Below are positions 17,890 through 26,978 of a DNA stretch of 64,000 nt, piece by piece. The stretch spans positions 6,634,001 through 6,698,000 of the forward strand of contig NZ_CP082161.1 of assembly GCF_023101665.1 (NCBI RefSeq), given 5' to 3'. The notes under the pieces were generated by a model. That model was not told the origin of the DNA, ran no database searches, and saw only the letters and a list, made by a program, of their open reading frames with translations. Source of the stretch: Bradyrhizobium sp. 195 (GTDB lineage: Bacteria > Pseudomonadota > Alphaproteobacteria > Rhizobiales > Xanthobacteraceae). A program made the translations under genes and the position numbers. Within the stretch, counting starts at the first letter, position 1. Each line of letters starts with the position of its first letter.

Positions 17890-17970
17890 GGTGGCGACAG
17901 CCGCCTGCCACTGACATGCGAGACGGCTTCACAAGGATGGACTGGTTGATCCACGACTCCGGGCCAAACC

Positions 17971-18237
17971 CTAGTTGAGCAACGGCGGCTTCTCTAGCCG
18001 CGCACGCGTCTGCGCCATCCAGTCGCTCCAGGCTCGTTCGTGCTTGATGTAGAGTTCCACCCAACGCTCGCCGTGCTGGGCCTGACGGACGCGCGCCGCT
18101 TCGCCGATCAAGTCGGTGTCCGGCTTGTCCAGCGCTTCGAACTCGATGGTTTCCGAGATCGTCAGACCAACGAGCACGCGCTGTCCGGCGCCATCCACGA
18201 AGTAGCGTCGTGGAGCGTCCTTCTTGGGCTCGCTCAT
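17971..18237 (-). CDS. Small conserved-looking soluble protein, unknown
   Basis: The 88-residue charged protein starts MSEPKKDAPRRYFVDGAGQRVLVGLT and ends in an amphipathic helical half rich in Arg, Glu and Trp. It has no signal peptide or membrane segment. The ATG at 18237 is chosen because the longer frame to 18396 overlaps the small membrane ORF upstream and looks unlike protein. It appears to be the second gene of a minus-strand pair with the 55-residue membrane protein at 18297-18464. No family is recognised. Confidence 0.55.
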   Translation of the reverse strand: MSEPKKDAPRRYFVDGAGQRVLVGLTISETIEFEALDKPDTDLIGEAARVRQAQHGERWVELYIKHERAWSDWMAQTRARLEKPPLLN

Positions 18238-18296
18238 GTCATCATGCCCCGTCGTTTCAGTGTGTAGCTGGATGCCGACAACGAATTGGACGACAT

Positions 18297-18464
18297 CTAA
18301 AAGGCTCGTCGGGCGTGACCGAACGTTGAGGTGGGTTGGGACGCCTGGTGTGACGCGCCGTAGGATGCGTTCGCACCTCTTCGTTGGACGCGCCAAGCGC
18401 TCAGCGCGTATCCAAGGATAAGGCCAGCGCCGAAAATGGAAGCGGAGACAAACGTAGAAGTCAT
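18297..18464 (-). CDS. Short single-pass membrane protein (55 residues)
   Basis: The frame reads MTSTFVSASIFGAGLILGYA, then LSAWRVQRRG and a polar Ser/His/Gln tail ending in HARRAF. One membrane helix (residues about 5-23) followed by basic residues gives an N-out/C-in topology by the positive-inside rule. CAGGG lies eight bases before the ATG. It is too short for usual ORF cut-offs. No family is known to me; the helix-plus-basic-tail form supports a real product. Confidence 0.45.
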   Translation of the reverse strand: MTSTFVSASIFGAGLILGYALSAWRVQRRGANASYGASHQASQPTSTFGHARRAF

Positions 18465-18843
18465 GGAGTCGCCCTGGATGGTCCGGCTCGCATCAAGAGC
18501 GAGCAGTGTGTCGACATCATGGTTCTTCAGGATTCATGAGCGCCGAAAGATTGTTCAAGGCCCGATCCCTTGTGCGCATGAAGCACTCGTGCCAAGCCTA
18601 CCGGCCCTTGCCACATCTCGTCTCGATCGGTGACGATCACCGAATAGTCCGTGTAGCGACCACTCTCTATATATATGTGTGAAGGACGGGTCGCGGCCCG
18701 GCCGCGCATTTGGCCGAGCAGATGCGTCGAGCAGACCTCGTCCCAGGACGAGGAATTTCGGGTAGATCGGTCGAGCCGTGCCCTTGCAACCGTCCGTCCG
18801 ACGTCGCATTATTTCCCATCGCATTTCAGAGGGATTCAATCCA
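18465..18843. other. Intergenic stretch with one doubtful short frame
   Basis: There is no confident gene. A minus-strand frame (18527-18709) encodes a 60-residue sequence with IYIESGRYTDYSVIVTDRDE, which has some protein-like character but an odd start and no ribosome binding site. A TATATATATG patch at about 18667 may belong to a promoter of the gene at 18844. Confidence 0.4.
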
Positions 18844-19107
18844 ATGAACTTCCGCGCCCTTATTCCATCCATTGCCTTGGCCGCCCTTGGCCTCACCGTG
18901 ACGGCCTCCGTCGCGCCGGCCGCCGAGCTCGCGCTTGCTCCGTCACATCGGGCGGCCGCCGTCCAGGGCGGTGTTGTGCTGTGGGATGACGTTTACCCGC
19001 CAGCGATCTATGGTCCCCAGCTTCGCCCGGTCGAGGAAGTCGCAGCCATGAAGGCGCAGGCGCGGCCCGTATCCCAACGCTGGTGGGGATATTGGTACGT
19101 CCGGTAA
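18844..19107 (+). CDS. Small secreted protein, unknown
   Basis: The 87-residue precursor has a clear signal peptide (MNFRALIPSIALAALGLTVT, then ASVAPAAE) and a short mature part with VVLWDDVYPPAIYGPQLRP and a Trp/Tyr-rich end WWGYWYVR. GAGGG lies about eleven bases upstream of the ATG. The aromatic C-terminus resembles that of other short periplasmic proteins of this bacterial group, including the one at 57834-58106. Function is unknown. A terminator follows at 19155. Confidence 0.65.
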   Translation: MNFRALIPSIALAALGLTVTASVAPAAELALAPSHRAAAVQGGVVLWDDVYPPAIYGPQLRPVEEVAAMKAQARPVSQRWWGYWYVR

Positions 19108-19154
19108 GGGACGGAGCGATTGGGCTTGAGCGGAGCTCGGCCCGACTAACCATC

Positions 19155-19190
19155 GCCGCCACGCGGGGCAACCGGGTGGCGGCAGTTTTC
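19155..19190 (+). terminator. Likely Rho-independent terminator
   Basis: The 8-bp stem GCCGCCAC/GTGGCGGC (19155-19162 with 19176-19183) has a 13-base GC-rich loop and is followed by AGTTTTC. It lies 47 bases after the small secreted protein gene. Confidence 0.6.
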
Positions 19191-19192
19191 AT

Positions 19193-19385
19193 TTGAGCCG
19201 CGCCAATAGCCCCAGACGGGCGGCGGGCGCGCGCCTTGCAGCAGTCGCATCGATCAAAGGCGCTTCCGAGCACCGGGCATTTCGCGCGAAGCGGCTCGCA
19301 TTCACCTCAAGTCGATATTCTCAAGCCGGACGCCACCGCCCAGCCGGAGCTGATCACGCTCGTCTCGAAAGCGCCCGCACACAAC
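19193..19385 (+). pseudogene. Decayed C-terminal half of a LuxR-type regulator
   Basis: Read across frames, this stretch still spells the LuxR HTH seen in the intact regulator at 52061. One frame gives GARLAAVASIKGASEH, the next GISREAARIHLKSIF, and a third LKPDATAQPELITLVSK. The intact gene has ESRLAALLATGASLASAAEH, ISRETARNHLKSIFSKTG and RQSELVTLVSQL at the same spacing. At least two frameshifts break it, and no N-terminal half was recognised upstream. It is a dead remnant of a paralog of the 52-kb regulator. Confidence 0.65.
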
Positions 19386-20115
19386 CGCGCTGGCCGAAGG
19401 CGCCCTAACCTTGCGGAAAGTCGTCGACATTCAATCCCTGGTTACAGGGAATTTTGCAGGGAAAAGTATCTGCTGCAGGGACGCGACCGGGCATGAAATG
19501 GCCAAATGAGCGCTGGAATCGTGGCATTGCGGCGCGATGCATGAGATTCGGAACAGGGAAATTCCGCTGATGATCAGGGAATGTGCTCGCGCCAAGCAGG
19601 CAACATAGCACCCAATTGTCTCGCCCACGTCTCCTGCAGTTTCGTAAAACGCTATGTAGTCTTGCTCTCCAGCTACAATTTGAACGGGAGCGAGATGGGA
19701 CACCGCGTTCGCGAACGCTCGTCTGGGCCGGGAGCGCTCAGAGAACTGCTGGCCCGCCGCATCGGCGTCGCCTGCGTGGGCGCCACGTCGCCGATGCCGT
19801 CTCCCGTCGAGTTTATCCACCCAGCGTTAGCACCGGGTCGCGCAGACCGGTCCTTGCTGATCGGTCCGATCGATCGACCGCGCGTTAGCCTGTCCAACTG
19901 CGAGCTTTAGTCGTTCGTGAATCACATTGACGTCTTTGCATTCGACGCCTCCGTTTCTCTCTGCGCCTCCTACAGGTGTCCACTCATCGAGAGGTTCATC
20001 CTGATCTCGCGAAGCCTCGAGCAAACTCGGTGCGAACGTTGTGAGCGATCACTCCCGCTGAAACTAAGTCAGATTGGTGGCGTTGGCTTGAGCCCCCCAG
20101 TCTCAAGGAGTTGTC
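19386..20115. other. Intergenic stretch, no gene recognised
   Basis: About 730 bases contain only short overlapping frames with no start signals. A stretch at 19440-19590 repeats the word CAGGGA five or more times and could be old mobile-element debris, but I cannot identify it. The last 100 bases probably hold the promoter of the gene at 20116. Confidence 0.45.
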
Positions 20116-20538
20116 ATGCCTCCAACGTCAGACTCTGTCTTTTCTAGCCGACAGGCGCTCCCTTGGATCGTACTGGCGCTGGTCGCCGTCCTTGCTATTG
20201 GTGGGTTCATTTGGACGCAGCGAAAGGTCGAAGCACTCCAGGCGATGGCTGCCACGCACCAGGACGTCGATGCCCAAGAGGTTAAGCAGGCGCTCACCAC
20301 ACTTCAGCAGACCGTTCAAGAGGTCCAGTCCGATCAGCGGAAGATTGGCGAGCAAGTAGACGGCCTTCGCCGAAAGCTGGCGTCAGAAGGAGGTGAGCGC
20401 AAGCTTCTGTCCGATCAGCTGGGAGCGGTAAGCGCACGCGTGGACGGGCTGGCCTCCGCGAACGCGAACAGCAGCATCACGGCTGCCCCACAAGCGCCGA
20501 AGAATAAAAATCGGAATGCACGCGATGGCGCACGGTGA
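20116..20538 (+). CDS. Membrane-anchored coiled-coil protein
   Basis: The 140-residue protein has one N-terminal membrane helix (residues about 15-33, LPWIVLALVAVLAIGGFIWT) followed by a long heptad-rich helix (about 36-115, with LTTLQQTVQEVQSDQRKIGE and later repeats). A Lys/Asn/Arg-rich tail follows. AAGGAG lies eight bases before the ATG, a strong start. The layout fits a periplasmic coiled coil tethered to the inner membrane. No specific family is recognised, and similar architecture is common in cell-envelope proteins. Confidence 0.7.
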   Translation: MPPTSDSVFSSRQALPWIVLALVAVLAIGGFIWTQRKVEALQAMAATHQDVDAQEVKQALTTLQQTVQEVQSDQRKIGEQVDGLRRKLASEGGERKLLSDQLGAVSARVDGLASANANSSITAAPQAPKNKNRNARDGAR

Positions 20539-20795
20539 CTGCAGCACCGCCGCTGATCAAGGATGCGTGGGGCGGCTTGCCTTGCAGGCTGCTTTACCTC
20601 ATGAGACCAGTCAGGCCTGTGTGGCGCTGCCCGCCGCCGTCACCAAGGCAGGGCTCGCACCTCATGCCCGCGGGCGGAAGATATTTTTCCTTCGGCTCCT
20701 GCGAGGCGGGAACGTGTGGCACCGACCTCCGATCAGGTTGGCGAAGCAGACCTTGGCACGCACCGGCGTCGATCTCGACGCTGGCCGATTGACGC

Positions 20796-20915
20796 TCAAA
20801 AGACCCACATTTGGCTCCGGCTTGCTTGTAACGCCAGAAGCCAACCATACCAGCCCACAAGCACGACGATAATCGCGGCGGAGATCACAAGGTATGGCAA
20901 CTTGCTTTGGTTCAT
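20796..20915 (-). CDS. Very short single-pass membrane protein (39 residues)
   Basis: The minus-strand frame reads MNQSKLPYLVISAAIIVVLV, then GWYGWLLALQASRSQMWVF. It is a single hydrophobic helix with an aromatic patch and no stop until the end. The ribosome binding site is weak. Its composition is unlike random GC-rich translation, which supports a real small membrane protein. Function is unknown. No other gene was seen in 20539-21189. Confidence 0.4.
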   Translation of the reverse strand: MNQSKLPYLVISAAIIVVLVGWYGWLLALQASRSQMWVF

Positions 20916-21189
20916 CGGCAGCTCAGCACTCTAATCAGGCTCGTTTAGGTCGAATGCGACAATGGCATGCACAACATCGATCGGAATCGATACTTTACGA
21001 AGACGTTCGCGCCGAGATCATCAAAAGATCGATGAGTTCTCCGGCGGAACCTCTGAAAGAGGCTGAGTAGTCGTTCCAGCCTGAATGGCGACTGAACCGT
21101 ACGATTTCCGTTGCTGAGCGGACTTCTTCCTGAGATAGGGAGTGATCTCTCAGAGCGGCTCAAGTTCTGCCGGTTTCCGTGCCGACGTG

Positions 21190-22605
21190 TCAAAAGCCAT
21201 ATTCCGCCGATGGAATGGTCGCGGTTGCAGGCTTCGGCGACACCGCGATGACATTCGCCTTTGGCCGTACCAATGCGCCTGCGAGGCCAAACACCTGGTA
21301 CATCCGGTGGGATTGCCTATCCGCGAACCAGCAATTGATGACAGGATTCCGGTCGCCGGCCCATCCGAACTCGCGCAGTCCTCGGCGAAACGCCTCCACG
21401 GGGCGCCAGCCAACGGTGCCCCCGGCGTCCGGCTGTACGGGCACGCCCATTGGTAGTGCAATGGTCGGCTGAAGCGTGGGCGTGATCTTGACCAAGTCCA
21501 GCAGGGTCGCCGCCGCGATCATCATGAGAATCCCACCAAGGCTGAGCGTGATCTGCATCGCAAGCCCCTCCGATATGTCGAGCAGCGCCAGGAGGCTAGC
21601 GAGCGTCAGCAGGACGCCGAGGCAGAAGATTGGCAACGAGTGCTTGCCACAGAGGATGGCGCTGCGCATCACCGCGGTCGTCAATGCTTGCCGATTGGGC
21701 GGCACGAACCATACCGCCACAACAGCAAGAGCCAAGAAATGCAATAGACGCAACGGATCGAGATTGGATTTGTCCAGCGGGTAAGCCAACTTGGTCAACC
21801 CCTGCGGGATGAACGCTTCCAACGGCATGATTCTCCAGCTCAATGCGATGACGAGGCTGAAGACCAGATAGAGAGCGGCAGGCACGAGCACCGTGCGAGA
21901 CGTTAGCCAGGGGCGAACTCTTTCACCCTCGATTACCATCCACGCGCCAAGGACCGCCAATAGCTGCCAGGCCAGTGGATTGAAAGCCCAATGGCCGCTC
22001 GGCCACGCCGGCATGGACCAGCCGAACATTTGCACCAGCGCATAAAGCGCCAGCGAGGCGCCAAGCGTCACGTTCGGCATTCGGAGCAGCAACCACAGCA
22101 ACGGCGCGAAAAAGAGGTGGAGAAGCACGAAGATCGGCAATACGTCGGTATTGACTGGACGGTATTGCAGGATCGCTGCGTGCGCGAGCGCCGAGCCCGG
22201 CTGGTCCAACAGAATGCGCGTATTGCTCTCATCAGCAAGACGGTCCCCGCCTGCGAGGTGAACCAAGATGGCGCAAGCGAGGGTCAGCAGTAGAAATGCG
22301 ACATAGATGTCCCAGCTTCGCCGCAGTGTCCGGCGGATCACGCTGGTCCACCCCTCGCAACTCCGTACCTTGCCATAGGCCAGCGCGCAGGTGACTCCCG
22401 AGACGAACATAAACACTTCCGCGGCATCGCTGAAGCCGTAGTTCCGTAGCGTCAGCCAACTTCCAATGTTATTGGGGACATGATCAAGAAAGATGCACCA
22501 GAGCGCGATGCCGCGGCAGGCATCAATGCGCAGGTCGCGGCTGTTGACTTTGAGCTCGGGCAGAGCGCCCGCAAATGGCTTCCGGGATGCGGTCCGATCC
22601 TGCAT
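21190..22605 (-). CDS. OpgC-like membrane acyltransferase
   Basis: The 471-residue protein has about ten membrane segments. The N-terminal LRIDACRGIALWCIFLDHVP, SDAAEVFMFVSGVTCALAYG and the later KHSLPIFCLGVLL match the OpgC domain, whose founder succinylates osmoregulated periplasmic glucans. The ATG at 22605 is preferred; the open frame reaches 22779 without homology. The domain seems to end near LLDLVKITPTLQ. The last 95 or so residues are polar and unlike the family, which suggests that the original stop was lost. The likely substrate is a periplasmic glucan or another polysaccharide, but no opgGH genes are in view. Confidence 0.78.
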   Translation of the reverse strand: MQDRTASRKPFAGALPELKVNSRDLRIDACRGIALWCIFLDHVPNNIGSWLTLRNYGFSDAAEVFMFVSGVTCALAYGKVRSCEGWTSVIRRTLRRSWDIYVAFLLLTLACAILVHLAGGDRLADESNTRILLDQPGSALAHAAILQYRPVNTDVLPIFVLLHLFFAPLLWLLLRMPNVTLGASLALYALVQMFGWSMPAWPSGHWAFNPLAWQLLAVLGAWMVIEGERVRPWLTSRTVLVPAALYLVFSLVIALSWRIMPLEAFIPQGLTKLAYPLDKSNLDPLRLLHFLALAVVAVWFVPPNRQALTTAVMRSAILCGKHSLPIFCLGVLLTLASLLALLDISEGLAMQITLSLGGILMMIAAATLLDLVKITPTLQPTIALPMGVPVQPDAGGTVGWRPVEAFRRGLREFGWAGDRNPVINCWFADRQSHRMYQVFGLAGALVRPKANVIAVSPKPATATIPSAEYGF

Positions 22606-23095
22606 TGGCTTGCCTCGTCCAGGGTACGCGCAGGCTTCGATTAGGAACGATTGAGAGGAACCGAATGTGACAAAAAGCACGCTGCGGGATTCTGACAGCG
22701 CCGCAGTCCAGAATTGCTTCCCACCGACCCGGCCACGACAGCAATTGCGACAATGACCGTATGGCCGCGCTGCGCACAACCTTGGTGGAGAGGCTGACTG
22801 TCGTCATCATCTTGCAAGTGCCGCAGCCTGTAAATCGGCCGGAGGTCGGTACAGAGAGGTGCCTAGGTCCTATGACCAAGGTACCGTCCGGCCTGCCGTC
22901 CATTGGCCTCGGTCAGACACATGATGAGCAATTCATCGCTCGCATGGGATCGAGGGGGCCGCTTCACGTAGTCCGCTCCGTTCTTACCTGACGGCGAACC
23001 GCTGGCCGGACCCGCGATGGAAGATGGACCATTTCGAAGGTGGGTGTATGATTTTCTATTGATCTCCGGGCGGTCAGAAGACGGAGAGCTTTTTT
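22606..23095. other. Divergent intergenic region, no gene seen
   Basis: Nearly 500 bases lie between the OpgC-like gene (minus) and the response regulator (plus). Only short unsupported frames occur. It probably carries both promoters. Confidence 0.5.
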
Positions 23096-23758
23096 ATGAA
23101 GGTGCTTGTTGTTGACGATCACACATTGATTCGGGCCGCGTTGCACGCTGTCCTGAAGCAACTAAAGCGAGAAGCCGTCATATTCGAAGCTTCGAGCGGC
23201 CGAGAGGCCATGCACATCGTCGAGGAGCATCCCGATATCAGCCTCATTTTGCTTGATATCAATTTGCCTGATCGCGACGGATTCTCTGTCCTTTGCGAAC
23301 TGCGCGATCACTATGCGAAGACTGCTGTCGTCATTCTCTCGTCCTCCGATGATCAAGACACGGTCAGGCGCGCTTTCAAACTCGGCGCGCTCGGTTTCAT
23401 TCCGAAAACCACGGAACGCGAGGTGATGCTCAACGCTATTGAGTTGGTGTTCTCCGGCGGAGTTTACATCCCGTTGGAGATACTGGAGAAGACAGCGTGT
23501 CCACGGCATGCAAACGAGCCGATGGCGCCCGACTCGCTCAAGGGGCTCGGGTTGACCGATCGGCAGATTGAAGTACTTGCGCTCCTGATGAAGGGAAAGA
23601 GCAACAAGGTCATTGCCGGGATGCTCAATATGGCAGTGCCTACAGTGAAGAATCACATCACGGTCGTTCTCAAGGCGCTGGGCGTAGCGACGCGCACCGA
23701 GGCCGTCATAAAGGTCGGAAAGATGGGCTGGGAGTGGCCGCCGAAATTTGGATCATGA
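23096..23758 (+). CDS. NarL/LuxR-type response regulator
   Basis: The 220-residue protein has a receiver domain with an acidic pair (VVDDH), phospho-acceptor Asp54 (LILLDINLP) and conserved Lys104 (GFIPK). A C-terminal LuxR HTH follows (GLTDRQIEVLALLMKGKSNK, then IAGMLNMAVPTVKNHITVVL). It should bind DNA after phosphorylation. GGAGAG precedes the ATG. It is convergent with, and overlaps by six bases, the hybrid histidine kinase at 23753, which is its likely partner. Target genes are not evident; the class often controls motility, stress or envelope genes. Confidence 0.92.
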   Translation: MKVLVVDDHTLIRAALHAVLKQLKREAVIFEASSGREAMHIVEEHPDISLILLDINLPDRDGFSVLCELRDHYAKTAVVILSSSDDQDTVRRAFKLGALGFIPKTTEREVMLNAIELVFSGGVYIPLEILEKTACPRHANEPMAPDSLKGLGLTDRQIEVLALLMKGKSNKVIAGMLNMAVPTVKNHITVVLKALGVATRTEAVIKVGKMGWEWPPKFGS

Positions 23759-25873
23759 AACCGCCCCAGCGTCTCTCCCACCATCGTGATCCCTAAACAG
23801 CGTGTGCATGACAGCCCGGAGCTGCATTGGGTCGACCGGCTTATGCAGCAAAACGTATCCTCTATCCTTAGCGTCCCGCAGTGGTTCAGCTGCGGTATCG
23901 CCGCTGATGAGAATGGCAGGAATTGACGAGCCAAACGCCGCATTGATTTGTTCAATTGCCCTGATTCCGGTCTTCCCGCGTGCGAGATGATAGTCCGAGA
24001 TTATGAGGTCGGGGCGTTGTTCGCGCTCAGCAAGTCGGACCAGTGCGGCTTCGTCGGATCCGGCGGCAAGAACCGAACATCCCCATTTGCTGAGCAATCC
24101 GCCCGTTCCCTCCTGCACGATTGGAGTATCGGCAATAACAAGAATTGCCTTGCCGTCGACTGCAAAAGCGCCGGGGTGTGGTAAGTCGGCGGGCGCTGCG
24201 GCTCTGACGCATTCGTCGACCTTCGGAACCAGGATCGTGAATCGCGAGCCGCGACCCACAGTTGAGGCGAGCTCGATTGGATGGTTCAGAAGCAAGCGAA
24301 GCCTGTCGACAATGGCAAGGCCGAGCCCCAGTCCGCCGGACCGGCTCTGCTCCGGAGCAGGAACTTGAAAAAACTCGCCAAAGATATTCTGCCTTTGATC
24401 CTCGGGAATGCCGGGACCTGTATCGTATACTTCGATGCGCAGCATTTCATCGCGTCGACGGCATCCGACCAGGATCCCGCCCTGCAACGTATAGCGTACA
24501 GCATTGGATACCAAATTCCGGAGTATGCGTTCGAGCAGCATGGCGTCGCTCCGGACCCAAGCGTCACTTGGCCTGACGCGCAAGCGCAAGCCTTTTTCAC
24601 GCGTCGCCTGATCAAACGCCGTCTCGCTTTTCTGCAACAGGCGCCCGATCGGGAATTCCGTAACGTTGGGGTTAAGCATCCCGGCATCGATTCTCGAAAT
24701 GTCCAGCAGCGAATTGAACATTTCGTCCATTTCCTTGCGCGTTGCGTCGACCCGCTCGATCGTCCTTGCCCTCTCCCCCGGTTCGAGCGGCGTGCGCAGC
24801 TGGGCAACAAACAGCCCTAATGCATGTAACGGTTGCCGCAAATCATGGCTTGCCATGGCAAAAAAGCGGGATTTTGCGGCACTGGCGAGCTCCAGTTCTT
24901 GCGTCCGCTCTGCGACCTTCCGCTCGAGTTCGACGCGCGCGCGACGCAGACGCTCCTGCGCCTTCTTGCGCACCTCGACATCGGCGCTCAGCAGCAAGCT
25001 TGGAACGGTAATGCTGATCAAGAACATCAACACCAGCAGGAACGATGCGTTAAGGTCCGTAGTTGTGAACGGGCCGCCGCCCGTGAGCGTGCCCCAGATC
25101 GTGATGCCCGCAAGCACCAGGGCGACCGTCGCGGTATCGCGTGGACCGCGGCGCAGCGCCGCCCACAACATGGGCAAGATCGCCAGAAAACCCAGTGGAT
25201 CTCGGCCGGGCGTTTGCTCGATCAAAGGGCTGAAAGCAATGAGTCCAACAACCGCCGCTGTCGTGAGGACGCCGACCGTCTCCAGAAGCGCATGGCGCTC
25301 GAAGTCATGATAGCGGCTTGATGCCCAAAGCACGATAACGGGAGCAATGACCAGTGCGCCTGTCACATCTCCCAGCCACCAGGTGATCCACGCGTCCGCG
25401 AAACTCTTCTGTTCGATGTACCCGAAGATTGTCAGACTGGTCAGTCCAATGCTGGCGCTGATTGGCGTCGCGATTACGACGCAAATCACAGCAAACTTTG
25501 CAACAGAATTGGGACTTGAAAACGTGTTACATCCGCCCGACCACCGATTCATGAGATAAGCGCCTACAACCGCTTCAAGAGCGTTACCGGCCGCAATCGC
25601 GATTGCGGTAGCAACCGAACCCGCCGTCGTCGCATTTGCGATCAACGCTGCCGCAAAAATTGCTGGCCAGGTCCCATATCCCTGCAACAGCACCGCCGCC
25701 AGCGCAACACCTGTCGGTGGCCAAATTGGCGTTGCACTGGGATGAATGGACGCGAGAGCAAGCCCGCCTTTGGCCAAGACGAGATAGATCGCCCCGATTG
25801 CGATCAGGCTACCGACGTAGCTTAAGCCTCGGCTAGAATTTGTCTCGGGAGCTAATGATCGAGGATTGGACAT
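23753..25873 (-). CDS. Hybrid sensor histidine kinase with MASE1 membrane domain
   Basis: The 706-residue protein has an N-terminal MASE1 sensor (about residues 20-300, eight or so helices, with PIWPPTGVALAAVLLQG and WWLGDVTGALVIAPVI). A coiled coil (300-335) and a HisKA domain with His343 (ASHDLRQPLHALGLF) follow. The HATPase domain has Asn457 in the N box, DTGPGIP and GGLGLGLAI. The C-terminal receiver carries phospho-acceptor Asp627 (LIISDYHL). The receiver lacks the usual acidic pair at its start (ILVIADTP). The HDLRQPLHALGLF H-box is typical of hybrid kinases that pair with NarL-type regulators. Its 3' end overlaps the response regulator on the other strand by six bases. Confidence 0.92.
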   Translation of the reverse strand: MSNPRSLAPETNSSRGLSYVGSLIAIGAIYLVLAKGGLALASIHPSATPIWPPTGVALAAVLLQGYGTWPAIFAAALIANATTAGSVATAIAIAAGNALEAVVGAYLMNRWSGGCNTFSSPNSVAKFAVICVVIATPISASIGLTSLTIFGYIEQKSFADAWITWWLGDVTGALVIAPVIVLWASSRYHDFERHALLETVGVLTTAAVVGLIAFSPLIEQTPGRDPLGFLAILPMLWAALRRGPRDTATVALVLAGITIWGTLTGGGPFTTTDLNASFLLVLMFLISITVPSLLLSADVEVRKKAQERLRRARVELERKVAERTQELELASAAKSRFFAMASHDLRQPLHALGLFVAQLRTPLEPGERARTIERVDATRKEMDEMFNSLLDISRIDAGMLNPNVTEFPIGRLLQKSETAFDQATREKGLRLRVRPSDAWVRSDAMLLERILRNLVSNAVRYTLQGGILVGCRRRDEMLRIEVYDTGPGIPEDQRQNIFGEFFQVPAPEQSRSGGLGLGLAIVDRLRLLLNHPIELASTVGRGSRFTILVPKVDECVRAAAPADLPHPGAFAVDGKAILVIADTPIVQEGTGGLLSKWGCSVLAAGSDEAALVRLAEREQRPDLIISDYHLARGKTGIRAIEQINAAFGSSIPAILISGDTAAEPLRDAKDRGYVLLHKPVDPMQLRAVMHTLFRDHDGGRDAGAVS

Positions 25874-26543
25874 CGTCCACGTCCTGGATTAGGCAATTGG
25901 TTCGTCCACCGAAACTGACTTTTGATTTTTGGATCCAAGTCGCTAGGTCGATACGGCAGGTGCGCTCAGATCGAATTGATCACAGCAGTCTGCTGGCGGA
26001 CTAGGAGACGGCGCGTGCGATGGAGCTGGCCGACTCGCTGTTCAATCCCCGCGGATTGCGTCAGAACCAGTGGGACAGACAGGGCACCGTTGCACCCCGA
26101 GGAATTCGCGCCGTCTCGTGTTCACCCGAGCTTTGGGAGGTGCATCGTACGACGAAGACAGGCGCTCCGAAAGGCCGGATTTGGACTTGGGCTAGGTCGC
26201 TGTGTGCGACAAAGGCCTATCTCTCGTTGGAGTCTCGGGACTGAACCACTTGCACGATAGCTTGCTGCGGCGTGACGCGGAAGCGGAAGCTTCGCTCACA
26301 AAACAGAAGCATCTCCATGACCGATGAGGCGACGAGTCCGTTGCGTCGGCCGTGGCGTTTGCGATGGGCGGTGCAATTCTCCGTTGATCGAACAACCGTA
26401 AGGAAGCCGGTGATTGAGTGACCTCGTTCGACGACTTGCACGGCGGACATCATGTCTCGGTCAAGCGGACGGCGCGAGAAATCGGATTACTCCTGAGAAA
26501 ATGAAGTCTCGGAGAGATTTCGTCGATTTAGGCGCGGGCCGGC
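25874..26543. other. Intergenic stretch, no gene supported
   Basis: About 670 bases contain several short frames on both strands (for example 26020-26244 plus and 26217-26453 minus) without ribosome binding sites or recognisable sequence. It holds the promoter of the kinase gene at its left end. Confidence 0.45.
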
Positions 26544-26678
26544 CTACAGTCCAAAGCCTCGGCCAATATCCCGCATCAGCCTGAGCGCGGCGTCAGTATG
26601 GCGGCCATAGAACAGCGCGCGATCAAGCTGCGAAAAGATGCCCATTCCAAATAGCGCGATAGCAACGCCTCTAAGCAT
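26544..26678 (-). CDS. Short protein of 44 residues, unknown
   Basis: The frame reads MLRGVAIALFGMGIFSQLDR, then ALFYGRHTDAALRLMRDIGRGFGL and a TAG stop. It has a hydrophobic N-terminus followed by a Tyr/Gly/Arg segment and an amphipathic helix. I recall very short rhizobial proteins of this form, but cannot name a family. The ribosome binding site is weak (GGGCC). It is accepted because the composition is clearly protein-like and the end is clean. Confidence 0.45.
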   Translation of the reverse strand: MLRGVAIALFGMGIFSQLDRALFYGRHTDAALRLMRDIGRGFGL

Positions 26679-26978
26679 GGTTGTGGCCCGGGTTTGAACG
26701 ATGCTGCGAAAGTTCAAAACGGCCCCAGCCGCAGGATGGGGTCAACAGCCGGGGCCGGCATTCCCATTCCAATGTGCCGCAATCGGCGGTAATCGGCACG
26801 CACTCAGCTAGCCACATGAAAGCTAATGAAGCCTTTCGCGGTTCGAGCGGCCCCCGCATTTGCCTGAGAATTTCACGACTTGGCTTCATCCCGTACCCGG
26901 CCTAGCATTGGCGAGCGCGACGCCAAACCGCAGGCGGTTTGGCAGAGCGATGAGGTTCTATGAGCCGCGGCTGTTGCG

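Noticed and set aside
18527..18709. Minus-strand 60-residue frame with IYIESGRYTDYSV
   Set aside because: Some protein-like character, but no ribosome binding site, an Arg-rich start and no recognised family; kept only as a remark in the intergenic entry.
19440..19590. CAGGGA-rich stretch that might be an insertion sequence remnant
   Set aside because: No inverted ends, no transposase fragment and no target duplication could be identified.
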